A stretch of 64,000 nt of DNA from Chloroflexota bacterium (GTDB taxonomy: Bacteria > Chloroflexota > UBA11872): assembly GCA_022820025.1 (NCBI GenBank), contig JAJEGF010000025.1, forward strand, positions 209,522 to 273,521, given 5' to 3'. The translations under genes and the position numbers were made by a program. The notes under the pieces are model-generated. The model searched no databases and was not told the DNA's origin. It saw nothing but the letters and a program-made list of their open reading frames with translations. Every line of letters begins with the position of its first letter. Position 1 is the stretch's first letter. Shown here piece after piece: positions 1 to 8,709 of the stretch.

Positions 1-1
1 G

Positions 2-142
2 CATGAGTTCAACGAGAAGGGCATCAGGTCGGTGTGCCTGGGCATGGGCTATATCGACGTGCACTCGGTGCGCGAGTTCATGCCGCACGACCAGTTGCGG
101 GCGATTACGCAGGTCACGACGGAGTTGATCCGGCTGGCCTAG
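2..142 (+). CDS. M20-family (PepT-like) metallopeptidase, C-terminal fragment
   Basis: The frame is open from the left edge of the window and stops at TAG 140-142, giving the last 46 residues of a protein whose start lies outside. The tail reads HEFNEKGIRSVCLGMGYID and then VHSVREFMPHDQL, which resembles the end of M20/M28-type di- and tripeptidases: a xxFNxxGIxxVxLGxG strand, then a conserved His (VHS/VHT) that helps bind the second zinc, then a closing helix. The likely role is cytosolic removal of amino acids from short peptides. The catalytic Asp and Glu residues are not in the window, so the assignment rests only on this C-terminal pattern. Confidence 0.6.
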   Translation, partial: HEFNEKGIRSVCLGMGYIDVHSVREFMPHDQLRAITQVTTELIRLA

Positions 143-182
143 CCCGCACGCGGAACGACCGGCCAGCGGCGGGTCGTGCGGG
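143..182. terminator. bidirectional hairpin between convergent genes
   Basis: CCCGCACG (143-150) pairs perfectly with CGTGCGGG (175-182) around a GC-rich loop that can pair further. It starts one base after the peptidase stop codon and lies 11 bases from the stop of the convergent minus-strand gene. There is no clear U-run, so the termination strength is uncertain. Confidence 0.5.
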
Positions 183-193
183 TGGTCGGCGGA

Positions 194-613
194 CTAGGCC
201 GCCGCCTCCTTCTGTTGCGGTCCGTTTCGCAGGCCGACGATCAGGCCTTCCAGCACGCCTTCGAGGCGGGCCTGGCCGCGTTCGAGCGAGGCAAGACGTT
301 GTTCGACGGCCGCGCCCTGGGCGTGCAACTCGGCGACTTGCGTTTGCAACGTGGCGATGTGGGATTCCATAGCCGCCAGGCGTGAATCCAAGGACGCGAA
401 TGAGGTCCGCACGTCTGCAAACTGAGCCTTCAGGTCCGTGTACTGCAATTGCAGTGATGCCTGCCGTGCTTCCAACACGGCGAGTCGCGCTTCAACAGCG
501 GATTGGCGTTCGTCAAGCCGGTCCATACGGCCGCTGAGCCGTATCGTCGCGGCGACGATCAGCGCCGCCAGCGCCGCGCCCACGCTTAGTATTCCGATCA
601 AGTCCGGCGTCAC
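194..613 (-). CDS. membrane-anchored coiled-coil protein
   Basis: A 139-residue protein with a GTG start. Residues about 4-24 form one hydrophobic segment (GILSVGAALAALIVAATIRL). The rest, about residues 30-130, is a long heptad-patterned coiled coil rich in Ala, Leu, Glu, Gln and Arg (repeats such as LDERQSAVEARLAVLEARQ). No catalytic motif is visible. The layout, one membrane anchor plus a long coiled coil, is typical of small DUF1640-like or tail-fibre-like bacterial proteins of unknown role. Two shorter proteins with a similar design but the membrane segment at the C-terminus occur at 47853 and 48198. The function is unknown; a structural or oligomerising role is a guess. Confidence 0.65.
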   Translation of the reverse strand: MTPDLIGILSVGAALAALIVAATIRLSGRMDRLDERQSAVEARLAVLEARQASLQLQYTDLKAQFADVRTSFASLDSRLAAMESHIATLQTQVAELHAQGAAVEQRLASLERGQARLEGVLEGLIVGLRNGPQQKEAAA

Positions 614-687
614 GCCGTGGACTCCTGACCCGCCCGACTATGTACGTTGGATCACTGCGGCCATTCTAGCCTTGAGCCTCGCGGGCA

Positions 688-2256
688 TCAGCCTGCGCTG
701 CTCGTTCCGTTCTCCAGCAGGGCGTATTCGTAGCTGTCCTTGAGGGCCAGCCAGGAGGCCTCGATGATGTTGGTGGAACTGCCGACGGTGCCCCATTCGC
801 GTGAGCCGTCGGTGGACTGGATGAGCACGCGCACGCTGGCGTCGGTGGCCGAGGCGGAGTCGAGGATGCGGACCTTGTAGTCGACCAGGTGCACCTCCTG
901 CAGCGCGGGAAAAAAGCGTTCCAGCGCCTTGCGGGCGGCGTGGTCCAGCGCGCTGACCGGGCCGTTGCCTTCGGCGGCGGTGTGAAACATCTCTTCGCCG
1001 ACGCGGATCTTGACCATGGCTTCGGAGAGCATCTCGCGGCCGCCGCGGGTTTCGGCCAGCACCAGGAAGTCGACGAATTCGAACGGCGAGTGGTAATCGG
1101 CGCGCAGGCGGCGAAGCAGTAGCTCGAAGGAGGCCTCGGCGCCCTCGAACTGGTAGCCGCGTTCTTCGAGGTCCTTGACCTTGGCCAGCGCCTCGCTCAC
1201 ACCGGCGTCGTCGGTGCTGAGGCCCAGGCCGCGGGCACGTTCGGCGATGTTGCTGCGGCCGGCAAGTTCGGAAATGAGGATTCGGCGCTCGTTGCCGACC
1301 GCCGCCGGGTCGATGTGCTGGTAGGCCTGCGCGTGCTTGCGCATGCCGCTGCCGTGATAGCCGGCCTTGTGCGCGAAGGCGCTGAGGCCGACATACGGCA
1401 TGAAGGCGCTGGGCGGGGTGTTGGCCAGTTCGCCGACGTAGCGGGAGAGCTCGGTGGTTTGCCGGAGTTGCTCGGGCGTCACGCACTGGTGGCCGAGCTT
1501 GAGTTGCAGGGTCGGGATCAGGGTGGTGAGGTTAGCGTTGCCGCAGCGCTCGCCGAAGCCGTTGACGGTGCCCTGAATCTGCAGGGCGCCCGCCGCCACG
1601 CCGGCGAGCGAATTGGCGGCGGCCAGGTCGGCGTCGTTGTGCATGTGGACGCCGATGGGAACGGTCGTCCACGCGCGGGCCGCTCGCGTCGCTTCACTGA
1701 CCTCGGCCGGCAGGGCGCCGCCGTTGGTGTCGCAGCAGATGATCCAGTCGGCACCCGCCCCGGCAGCGGCCTCCACGCAGGCGTGCGAGTAGATCGGATC
1801 CTGTTTGAAACCGTCGTAGAAGTGCTCGGCGTCGACGATCACCTCGCGTCCGGCGGCTTTCAGGTGCGCGACCGTGTCGCGAATCATCGCCAGGTTCTCG
1901 TCGGTGGTGGTTTCCAGGACCGACTCGACCTGGAAACGCGAGAACTTGGCCACGATGGTTACGGCGGGGGTCTCGCAGGCCAGGAGCGCGGCCACGGTGG
2001 GATCGTCGGCCACGTCGCGATCCTTGTAGCGCGTGGCGCCGAAGGCGCAGATGCGGGCCTGCTTCCAGGAGATTTCGGCGGCGCGGCGGAAGAAGTCGCG
2101 GTCCTTGGGATTCGAGCCGGGGAAGCCGCCCTCGATGTAGTGGACCCCGTAGGCGTCCAGCCGCTGGGCGATGCGCAGCTTGTCCTCGGTCGAGAAGGAG
2201 ATGCCTTCCGTCTGCGCGCCGTCGCGCAGGGTCGTGTCGTAGAGCGAGAGTTGCAT
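688..2256 (-). CDS. cimA: (R)-citramalate synthase
   Basis: A 522-residue enzyme that condenses pyruvate with acetyl-CoA to give (R)-citramalate, the first step of the threonine-independent isoleucine pathway. The N-terminus carries the HMGL-like barrel motif LYDTTLRDGAQTEGISFS. A metal-binding HMHNDADLAAANS segment follows at about residues 205-217, and the C-terminal ~150 residues form the LeuA-type regulatory dimer domain. GAQTEGI after the catalytic Arg-Asp fits CimA better than LeuA, whose paralogue lies in the same operon. It is the last gene of the ilv-leu run, 85 bases beyond leuB. No good Shine-Dalgarno precedes the ATG, so expression may depend on coupling. The product would enter LeuCDB. 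Confidence 0.93.
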   Translation of the reverse strand: MQLSLYDTTLRDGAQTEGISFSTEDKLRIAQRLDAYGVHYIEGGFPGSNPKDRDFFRRAAEISWKQARICAFGATRYKDRDVADDPTVAALLACETPAVTIVAKFSRFQVESVLETTTDENLAMIRDTVAHLKAAGREVIVDAEHFYDGFKQDPIYSHACVEAAAGAGADWIICCDTNGGALPAEVSEATRAARAWTTVPIGVHMHNDADLAAANSLAGVAAGALQIQGTVNGFGERCGNANLTTLIPTLQLKLGHQCVTPEQLRQTTELSRYVGELANTPPSAFMPYVGLSAFAHKAGYHGSGMRKHAQAYQHIDPAAVGNERRILISELAGRSNIAERARGLGLSTDDAGVSEALAKVKDLEERGYQFEGAEASFELLLRRLRADYHSPFEFVDFLVLAETRGGREMLSEAMVKIRVGEEMFHTAAEGNGPVSALDHAARKALERFFPALQEVHLVDYKVRILDSASATDASVRVLIQSTDGSREWGTVGSSTNIIEASWLALKDSYEYALLENGTSSAG

Positions 2257-2341
2257 CGGAATCGGTCAAGCCTCGGCGGGAACTGGTTCGGTTACGCGCG
2301 GGTCGGCTCGCCGGCCTCCCGCAAGACGTTGAAGACGCCTG

Positions 2342-3433
2342 TCAGCCGGCGGCGGGGCCCTCGATGCGGGCAATGACCGCCGCGGTCATGGACTGAGTGT
2401 CCACGAGGCGCGCACCCTCCTCGCCAATATCGGGCGTTCGGAACCCGTCGTTGAGTGTGTATTCGACGGCCGACTCGATTGCCGCGGCCGCCTGCGGCTG
2501 GTCGAACGTGTGGCGAAACAGCATCGCCACGCTGAGGATTGTACCCAACGGGTTGGCAATGCCCTGGCCAGCGATGTCCGGCGCGCTGCCGTGGACCGGC
2601 TCATAGAGCGCCCGCCCTTCGTCGCCCAGGCTGGCCGAGGGCAGCATGCCCAGCGAGCCGGTGAAGACGCCGGCCTCATCGCTCAGCAGATCTCCGAAGG
2701 TGTTTTCGGTCACGATGACGTCGTATTCAGTCGGCTGGCGAACCAGGGCCGCGGCGAAGGCGTCGGCCAGCATGGTGTCGTATTCGATGTCGGGGTGCCG
2801 GGCCGCCACGTCGTTGGCGATGTCGCGCCAGAAACGTCCAGTGACCAGCACGTTGAACTTGTCGACCGACAACACCTTGCGCCGGCGGCCGGCCGCCCAC
2901 TCGAAGGCGCGCTCGACAATCCGGCGGACTTCGCTTTCGCGATAGGCCAGGGTGTCCACGGCGCCGCGCTCGCCGCCGATAAAGCGCATCTCCTTGGGCT
3001 GGCCGAAGTACAGCCCGCCGATCAGCTCGCGCAGGATGACCATGTCAGTTCCGCGAACTACCTCGGGACGCAACGGCGACTGGTCGACCAGGGCGTCGTA
3101 GACGTGCACCGGGCGAACGTTGGCATAGAGTTCCAGGCCCTTGCGCAGCCGCAACACCCCTTCCTCCGGGGTGAACTCGGCGTGCGGGTCTTCCCACTTC
3201 GGACCGCCCACCGCTGCAAGCAATACGGCGTCCGCGTCAAGGGCGTCCTGAAAGACCTCGTCGGTGCAGGGCTCGCCGAAGCGGTCGATGCTGTTGCCGC
3301 CAAGCGGGCGTTCCAACTGCGTGACACCCACGCCGAAGCGTGAGGCGGTGTGGTCCAGCACCGCAGCGCCGGCCGCCATCACCTCAGGCCCGATGCCGTC
3401 GCCCGGGGTGACGACGATGCGCCAGTTCTTCAC
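2342..3433 (-). CDS. leuB: 3-isopropylmalate dehydrogenase
   Basis: NAD-dependent oxidative decarboxylation of 3-isopropylmalate, third step of leucine synthesis; in this operon it would also handle citramalate-derived substrate for isoleucine. The protein starts VKNWRIVVTPGDGIGPEV at a GTG whose first bases overlap the leuD stop (GTGA, 4-base overlap). I chose that start over the longer open frame to 3523 because homologues begin exactly here and the extension would lie inside leuD. The product is 363 residues, the usual length. Family hallmarks include the GDGIGPEV nucleotide loop, ELIGGLYFGQPKE, SVDKFNVL and VTENTFGDLLSDEAG with the Mg-binding Asp residues. Confidence 0.95.
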   Translation of the reverse strand: MKNWRIVVTPGDGIGPEVMAAGAAVLDHTASRFGVGVTQLERPLGGNSIDRFGEPCTDEVFQDALDADAVLLAAVGGPKWEDPHAEFTPEEGVLRLRKGLELYANVRPVHVYDALVDQSPLRPEVVRGTDMVILRELIGGLYFGQPKEMRFIGGERGAVDTLAYRESEVRRIVERAFEWAAGRRRKVLSVDKFNVLVTGRFWRDIANDVAARHPDIEYDTMLADAFAAALVRQPTEYDVIVTENTFGDLLSDEAGVFTGSLGMLPSASLGDEGRALYEPVHGSAPDIAGQGIANPLGTILSVAMLFRHTFDQPQAAAAIESAVEYTLNDGFRTPDIGEEGARLVDTQSMTAAVIARIEGPAAG

Positions 3434-4038
3434 CGAGCGGGCCAGCCGGTGATGTAGGGCAACCGGTCGTGGACGGCGCTGATGGCATCGTCGGACTCCA
3501 GCAGCGACGAGAGAGCGTCCCACTCGCCGCTGACAAAGGCCTCGCGGACGGAGGCCGGCAGCTCGGCCTGGTAGGTGGCCTGCCCGGCCGTGATCGTTCC
3601 GCTGCCAACGTCGATTTCCAGCGCCGTCTCGGGCGCCTCCTCGATCAGGCTTTGCAGCGACTCGATCTGGGTGGCGGGAAGGGTCAGGCAGGGAATGCCG
3701 ATGGTGGTGCAGTTGCCGAAGAAGATCTCGGCGAAGCTCTCGCCGACGATGGCCTTGATGCCTCCACGCATCAGGGCCTGCGGGGCGTGTTCGCGGCTGG
3801 AGCCCGAACCGAAGTTTCGGTTGACGACCAGGACGCTCGCACCCTCAAACCGCGCGTCGTCGAACGGGTGCTTGCCGTTGAGTTGCTTGCGGTCGTCTTC
3901 GAACGCGTGCGGTCCCAGCGTCTCGAACGTGATCTCGCGCAGATAGCGGGCCGGGATGATGCGGTCGGTGTCGATGTCGTTGCCGCGCACCGGCACGCCG
4001 GTTCCGGCGACGTGGGTAATGCGTCCGTCGTCACTCAT
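3430..4038 (-). CDS. leuD: 3-isopropylmalate dehydratase, small subunit
   Basis: Small (swivel-domain) subunit of isopropylmalate isomerase, which works with LeuC to convert 2- to 3-isopropylmalate through a 4Fe-4S aconitase-type reaction. The 202 residues include GNDIDTDRIIPARYL near the N-terminus and the active-site loop FGSGSSREHAPQAL, both diagnostic. GAGG-type ribosome binding bases precede the ATG. It lies 12 bases after leuC and overlaps leuB by four bases, so the two are translationally coupled. Confidence 0.95.
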   Translation of the reverse strand: MSDDGRITHVAGTGVPVRGNDIDTDRIIPARYLREITFETLGPHAFEDDRKQLNGKHPFDDARFEGASVLVVNRNFGSGSSREHAPQALMRGGIKAIVGESFAEIFFGNCTTIGIPCLTLPATQIESLQSLIEEAPETALEIDVGSGTITAGQATYQAELPASVREAFVSGEWDALSSLLESDDAISAVHDRLPYITGWPAR

Positions 4039-4050
4039 CGGTCGCCTCCC

Positions 4051-5457
4051 TCAGCCCGCGGCCATTGCGCGCACGTCGGTCACCTCACCGGCGACCGCGG
4101 CGGCGGCCACCATGGCCGGGCTCATTAGCAGGGTCCGGCCCAGCGGGCTGCCCTGGCGGCCCTTGAAGTTGCGGTTGCTGGACGAGGCGCAGACCTGGTC
4201 GTTCACCAACTTGTCCGGGTTCATGGCCAGGCACATGGAGCAGCCGGCGTCCCGCCACTCGAATCCGGCGGCGCGGAAGATGTCATCCAGGCCCTCGGCC
4301 TCAGCCTCGGTTTTCACCTGCTGCGACCCCGGCACCACCAGCGCCTTGACGTGCGCGGGCACGCGCCCGCCTTCGGCCACTCGCGCGGCCTCGCGCAGGT
4401 CGGAGATACGGCTGTTGGTGCAGGATCCGACGAAGGCCACGTCAATCGGCGTGCCGGCAATCGGCGCGCCCGGCGCGAGCTTCATGTGGTCCAGCGCGTC
4501 CTGGATCGAGCGGCGGTCCAGCCCCTCGACGTCTTCGGGCGACGGGATGAGGTCGTCCACGCCCACAACCTGTCCGGGGTTGACGCCCCAGGTGACCATC
4601 GGCGCGATCGACTCGCCCTCGATCTTGACCTCGTCGTCGTACGCGGCGTCGCCGTCCGAGGCCACGTCGGTCCACCACTGGCGGGCGCTGTCGAACTCCT
4701 CGCCCTTGGGCGAGTACTCGCGTCCCTGGAGGTAGTCGAAGGCGGTCGCATCGGGGTTCACGTAGCCCACGCGCGCGCCGCCCTCGATCGACATGTTGCA
4801 GACGGTCATGCGCTCGTCCATGGACATGGCGTCGAAGACATCGCCGGCGTACTCGTAGGCAAAGCCGACCCCGCCCTGCACGCCAAGCCGCCCGATGATG
4901 GCCAGGATGACGTCCTTGGCGAACACGCCGTCGGCGAGCTTGCCGTTGACGGTTATGCGCCGGCACTGCGGCTTGGCCACGGAGATGGTCTGCGTGGCGA
5001 GCACGTCGCGCACCTGGGAGGTGCCGATGCCAAAGGCGATGGCACCGAAGGCGCCGTGCGTGCTGGTGTGGCTGTCGCCACAGGCGATCGTCATACCAGG
5101 CTGGGTCAGGCCGAGTTCGGGTCCGATGACGTGCACGATGCCCTGGCGGCCGGTGGAGCGGTCGAAAAACGGAATTCCGGTCTGTTCCACGTTCTGTTCG
5201 ATCGCCACGAACATCTGCTCGGCCATCCCATCCACGTAGGGGCGGGTGGACTCGTCCGTGGGGATGATGTGGTCCACGGTGGCGAAGGTGAGGTCGGGAT
5301 AGCGAACCGACAGCCCGCGTTCCGCCAGCATCTGGAACGCCTGTGGACTGGTGACCTCGTGCACCAGGTGCAAGCCGATGAACAGCTGAGTCTGCCCATT
5401 GGGCAACTCGCGCACCGTGTGGGCGTCCCAGACCTTGTCGAGCAGCGTTTGGCCCAT
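4051..5457 (-). CDS. leuC: 3-isopropylmalate dehydratase, large subunit
   Basis: Catalytic subunit of isopropylmalate isomerase, an aconitase-family enzyme. The 468 residues match the bacterial LeuC length. The 4Fe-4S ligands are visible: one Cys in [15 protein letters not shown] and two in [34 protein letters not shown] is the typical substrate-binding segment. AGGAG sits five bases before the ATG, and leuA ends just upstream at 5466. It needs LeuD for activity and a functional iron-sulfur assembly system, which is not in this window. Confidence 0.96.
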   Translation of the reverse strand: MGQTLLDKVWDAHTVRELPNGQTQLFIGLHLVHEVTSPQAFQMLAERGLSVRYPDLTFATVDHIIPTDESTRPYVDGMAEQMFVAIEQNVEQTGIPFFDRSTGRQGIVHVIGPELGLTQPGMTIACGDSHTSTHGAFGAIAFGIGTSQVRDVLATQTISVAKPQCRRITVNGKLADGVFAKDVILAIIGRLGVQGGVGFAYEYAGDVFDAMSMDERMTVCNMSIEGGARVGYVNPDATAFDYLQGREYSPKGEEFDSARQWWTDVASDGDAAYDDEVKIEGESIAPMVTWGVNPGQVVGVDDLIPSPEDVEGLDRRSIQDALDHMKLAPGAPIAGTPIDVAFVGSCTNSRISDLREAARVAEGGRVPAHVKALVVPGSQQVKTEAEAEGLDDIFRAAGFEWRDAGCSMCLAMNPDKLVNDQVCASSSNRNFKGRQGSPLGRTLLMSPAMVAAAAVAGEVTDVRAMAAG

Positions 5458-5465
5458 GTCGTCTC

Positions 5466-7043
5466 CTAGATTCCGGGAACGCCCGAAGCGTCGGCCAGCA
5501 AGGTGGCTTCGGGGGTCGTCGACCAGCCCTTGCCAAGTCCGGCCATCAGGCGGTTCAACGCGTTGACGTAGGCCTGGGCGCTGGCGACCAGGATGTCGGT
5601 GTCAGCGCCGTGCCCGCTGAAGGTCTTGCCATTGCTCTCGATGCGGATCGTCACCTCGCCGATGGCGTCGATGCCTTCGGTCACGGAGTTGATCGAGAAT
5701 TCGGTGAGCTGATTCGGCACCTTCACCAGGCGATTGATCGCCTGATAGATCGCATCCACGGGACCTGTGCCGATGCCGGCGTCGACGTGCTCCTCGCCGT
5801 CGTCCGAGCGCAGCCGCACGGTGGCAGTCGGCATGGCGCCGGTGCCGGTGCTGACCTGCACGTGCAGCAGCTCGAACGTCTGGTGGAAGGCACGGCGCTG
5901 CTCGTTCTGCACGATGGCCTCGAGGTCACGATCCGTGATCGTCTTCTTGCGGTCGGCGATCTCCTTGAAGGCCTGGAAGGCGGCCTGGAACTCGTCGTCG
6001 GCCAGCCGGTATCCCATCCGCTTCAGGCGGTCGCGGAACGCGTGCCGGCCCGAGGTCTTGCCCAGGACGATGCTGCTCTCGTCCAGCCCGACATCCGACG
6101 GGTCCATGATTTCGTAGGTCGTGCGCTCCTTCAGCATCCCGTCCTGGTGCAGGCCGGACGCGTGCGCGAAGGCGTTGGCGCCGATGACGGCCTTGTTGGG
6201 CGGCACGACCATCCCCATGTAGTTGGACACCAGGCGGCTGCTGCGCGCCAGTTCGGTGCTGACCAGCCGCGTGTCGGCCTCGAAGTAGTCGCCGCGCGTA
6301 CGCAGCGCCATCACAATTTCTTCCAGCGAGGCATTGCCGGCGCGCTCGCCGACGCCGTTGATCGTGCACTCGACCTGTGCCGCGCCTTCCTTGACGGCCG
6401 CCAGCGAGTTGGCCACCGCCTGGCCCAGGTCGTCGTGGCAATGGACGGACAGCACGACGTCCTCGATGCCGCGCGTCTGGTCCATCACGTACCTGACCAT
6501 TTCCGCAAACTCGGCCGGCTGGGCGTAGCCGACCGTGTCGGGGAAATTCACAACGGTCGCGCCGGATTCGATGGCGACGCTGAAGACTTCGCTGACGAAG
6601 TCCAGGTCGGACCGCGTGGCGTCCATGGCCGAAAATTCGATGTGATCGGTCAGGGTGCGCGCGTGGCCCACGGAGTCGCGCGTCAGGTCAAGCACAACCT
6701 CGCGACGCTCGTGCAACTGATGTTGCAGGTGAATGTCGCTGGTGGAAATCACGATGTGCAGCAGCGGCCGCGCCGCCGCCTTCAGCGCATCCCAGGTGGT
6801 GTCGATCTGCTCGCGCTTGAAGCCGCTCAGCCCGGCGATTTCAACGTTGCGAAGTTCGCGGGCCAGCAGGTCCACGGCCCTGAAGTCGCCGGGCGAGGTA
6901 AACGGAAACCCGGCCTCGATGACGTCAACATTCAAGCGGGCCAGTTGACGCCCGATTTCCAGCTTCTCGTCGATGGTCAGCGCGCCGCCGGCAGCTTGCT
7001 CGCCGTCGCGCAAGGTGGTGTCGAAGATGCGGACGTTCCGCAT
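5466..7043 (-). CDS. leuA: 2-isopropylmalate synthase
   Basis: Commits 2-oxoisovalerate and acetyl-CoA to leucine. The 525-residue protein has the barrel start [19 protein letters not shown], metal ligands in [36 protein letters not shown], and a C-terminal LeuA dimer domain (about residues 400-515) where leucine feedback normally binds. The usual GEQSPG motif reads GEQAAGG here, a mild variation. GAGGA lies nine bases before the ATG. The gene follows ilvC after a 147-base gap with two hairpins, so the leu half of the operon may have its own level of expression. Confidence 0.95.
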   Translation of the reverse strand: MRNVRIFDTTLRDGEQAAGGALTIDEKLEIGRQLARLNVDVIEAGFPFTSPGDFRAVDLLARELRNVEIAGLSGFKREQIDTTWDALKAAARPLLHIVISTSDIHLQHQLHERREVVLDLTRDSVGHARTLTDHIEFSAMDATRSDLDFVSEVFSVAIESGATVVNFPDTVGYAQPAEFAEMVRYVMDQTRGIEDVVLSVHCHDDLGQAVANSLAAVKEGAAQVECTINGVGERAGNASLEEIVMALRTRGDYFEADTRLVSTELARSSRLVSNYMGMVVPPNKAVIGANAFAHASGLHQDGMLKERTTYEIMDPSDVGLDESSIVLGKTSGRHAFRDRLKRMGYRLADDEFQAAFQAFKEIADRKKTITDRDLEAIVQNEQRRAFHQTFELLHVQVSTGTGAMPTATVRLRSDDGEEHVDAGIGTGPVDAIYQAINRLVKVPNQLTEFSINSVTEGIDAIGEVTIRIESNGKTFSGHGADTDILVASAQAYVNALNRLMAGLGKGWSTTPEATLLADASGVPGI

Positions 7044-7071
7044 GGTGACAGCTTCCTCAGCTAGGTCATGG

Positions 7072-7128
7072 GCGGCCGCGGAGGCGGCCGCGGGATATCC
7101 CGGGATTCCCCTCCGCTAGTGGGAGGGG
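7072..7128 (-). promoter_or_regulatory. two hairpins in the ilvC-leuA intercistronic gap
   Basis: GCGGCCGC (7072-7079) repeats at 7084-7091 as a self-complementary pair around GGAG. CCCCTCC (7108-7114) pairs with GGAGGGG (7122-7128). A GGGATATCCC palindrome lies between them. They may protect mRNA ends, partly terminate, or set the relative output of ilv and leu genes; no U-run is present. This is the only sizeable gap inside the otherwise tight operon. Confidence 0.4.
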
Positions 7129-7190
7129 CCGGGAAGCGCGAGCCGAGAGGTCACCAGGAACATTCGCATCGGTCGTGCGTTACCTGCCGT

Positions 7191-8225
7191 TCATTCGCGC
7201 GTCTTGGGGAGCCAGTCCATCATGCTGCGGAGTTCGCGACCCACCACCTCAACCGGGTGCTCAAGGTCGCGATTCCGAAGTGCATTATACGCCGGGCGAC
7301 CGGCCTGGTTCTCGAGAATCCAGCGGCGCGCGAACTCGCCGTTCTGCACGTCCTCGAGGATACCCTGCATGGCTTTACGCGAGTTCTCGTCGACAACACG
7401 CGGCCCGGAGACGAGGTCGCCAAACTCGGCGGTGTCGCTGATCGAGTAGCGCATGTAGCTGATCCCGCCCTGGTAGATCAGGTCCACGATCAGCTTGAGC
7501 TCGTGCAGGCACTCGAAATAGGCCAGGCGCGGGTCGTAGCCAGCGTCCACCAGGGTCTCGAACGCGTTCTTGATCAGCGCGGTGGTGCCGCCGCACAGCA
7601 CGGCCTGCTCACCGAACAGGTCGGTCTCGGTCTCGTCCTTGAAGGTGGTCTCGATCAGGCCGGCCTTGGCGCAGCCGATGCCCTTGGCGTACGAGAGCGC
7701 GACGTCACGCGCGCGGCCGGTGGCGTCGTGGTGAACCGCCACCAGGCCCGGAACGCCCACGCCCTCGACGAACAGGTCGCGCAGGACGTGCCCCGGACCC
7801 TTGGGCGCCACCATGGCCACGTCCACATTGTCGGGTGGATTGATCTGCCCGTAATGGATGTTGAAACCGTGAGCGAAAAGAATCATGTGACCCGACCGCA
7901 GCACCGGCGCGATCTGCTCCTCGTAGACCTGCGGCTGATCCTGGTCGGGCAGGGCCAGCATGACGGCCTCGGAGGCGTCCACGGCTTCGGAAACGTCAAG
8001 GACCAGCAGGTCCTCCGCCTCGGCGCGGGCGCGCGAGGGGCTGCCGGGGCGCAGACCGACGACCACGTCGGCGTCGGAGTCGCGCAGGTTCAGCGCGTGC
8101 GCGTGCCCCTGGCTGCCGTAACCCAGGACCGCGACCCGCTTGCCCTGCAACTCGTCGGCCGTAATGTCGGCCTCGTAAAGAACCTTGCTATCCACGCGCA
8201 CGTCCATTCCGGGGGCCGACGTCAT
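7191..8225 (-). CDS. ilvC: ketol-acid reductoisomerase
   Basis: Converts 2-acetolactate or 2-aceto-2-hydroxybutyrate to the dihydroxy acids of valine and isoleucine synthesis, using NADPH and Mg. The 344-residue length is that of class I KARI. The Rossmann loop [16 protein letters not shown] is clear at about residues 31-46, followed by VGLRPGS, whose Arg and Ser fit NADPH binding. [16 protein letters not shown] is the conserved central segment. The ATG at 8225 lies inside the 3' end of ilvN (38-base overlap); a second ATG at 8207 would leave 20 bases of overlap, so the exact start is open. Confidence 0.95.
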   Translation of the reverse strand: MTSAPGMDVRVDSKVLYEADITADELQGKRVAVLGYGSQGHAHALNLRDSDADVVVGLRPGSPSRARAEAEDLLVLDVSEAVDASEAVMLALPDQDQPQVYEEQIAPVLRSGHMILFAHGFNIHYGQINPPDNVDVAMVAPKGPGHVLRDLFVEGVGVPGLVAVHHDATGRARDVALSYAKGIGCAKAGLIETTFKDETETDLFGEQAVLCGGTTALIKNAFETLVDAGYDPRLAYFECLHELKLIVDLIYQGGISYMRYSISDTAEFGDLVSGPRVVDENSRKAMQGILEDVQNGEFARRWILENQAGRPAYNALRNRDLEHPVEVVGRELRSMMDWLPKTRE

Positions 8226-8709
8226 CGCGAGCGATGGCGATCACGCCGGTTCGGGAAATCTCCTCGATCGGGTACTCGGTAATCACGTCCAGGAACCGGT
8301 CGATCTTGGACTGCGCGCCGGTCATCTGCACGATCATCGACGACTTGCTCACGTCCACGATTTCGCCGCGGAAGATGTCGGTGATCTCGGCCAGACCGGG
8401 ACGCTCGGTGGCTTTCACGCGCACCTTGATCATGGCCAATTCACGCGTAACCGCCGGCGCGCCGGTCAGATTCCGCACGGAGACGACCTCGACCAGCTTA
8501 TAGAGCTGCTTCTCGCACTGTTTGACTTCCTCCGCCGAGCCTTCGACGGCAATCGTCATGCGCGAGTAGCCGGGCTCCTCGGAATGCCCGACGGCCAGGC
8601 TGGCGATGTTGAAGCCGCGCCGGCGAAACAGGCTGGCCACGCGGGTCAGGACACCAGGATGGTCGGCCACCGTGGCGACCAGCGTATGGGTTTCAGGCGC
8701 CCCGTTCAT
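8188..8709 (-). CDS. ilvN: acetolactate synthase, small regulatory subunit
   Basis: Regulatory partner of IlvB that carries valine feedback inhibition. It is 173 residues long. The N-terminal ACT domain (about residues 7-80) contains [20 protein letters not shown] and the Asn-Ile-Ala-Ser-Leu segment that forms the effector site; a second ACT-like half follows from about residue 85 ([18 protein letters not shown]). Its ATG overlaps the ilvB stop by four bases (ATGA), giving tight translational coupling and a matched subunit ratio. Confidence 0.95.
   Translation of the reverse strand: MNGAPETHTLVATVADHPGVLTRVASLFRRRGFNIASLAVGHSEEPGYSRMTIAVEGSAEEVKQCEKQLYKLVEVVSVRNLTGAPAVTRELAMIKVRVKATERPGLAEITDIFRGEIVDVSKSSMIVQMTGAQSKIDRFLDVITEYPIEEISRTGVIAIARDDVGPRNGRARG

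Noticed and set aside
1315-2376. Long open frame on the plus strand (353 codons) opposite cimA
   Set aside because: Antisense shadow of a clear enzyme gene; GC-rich codon bias creates such frames. The same applies to the long frames opposite leuA, leuC, ilvB and ftsZ.
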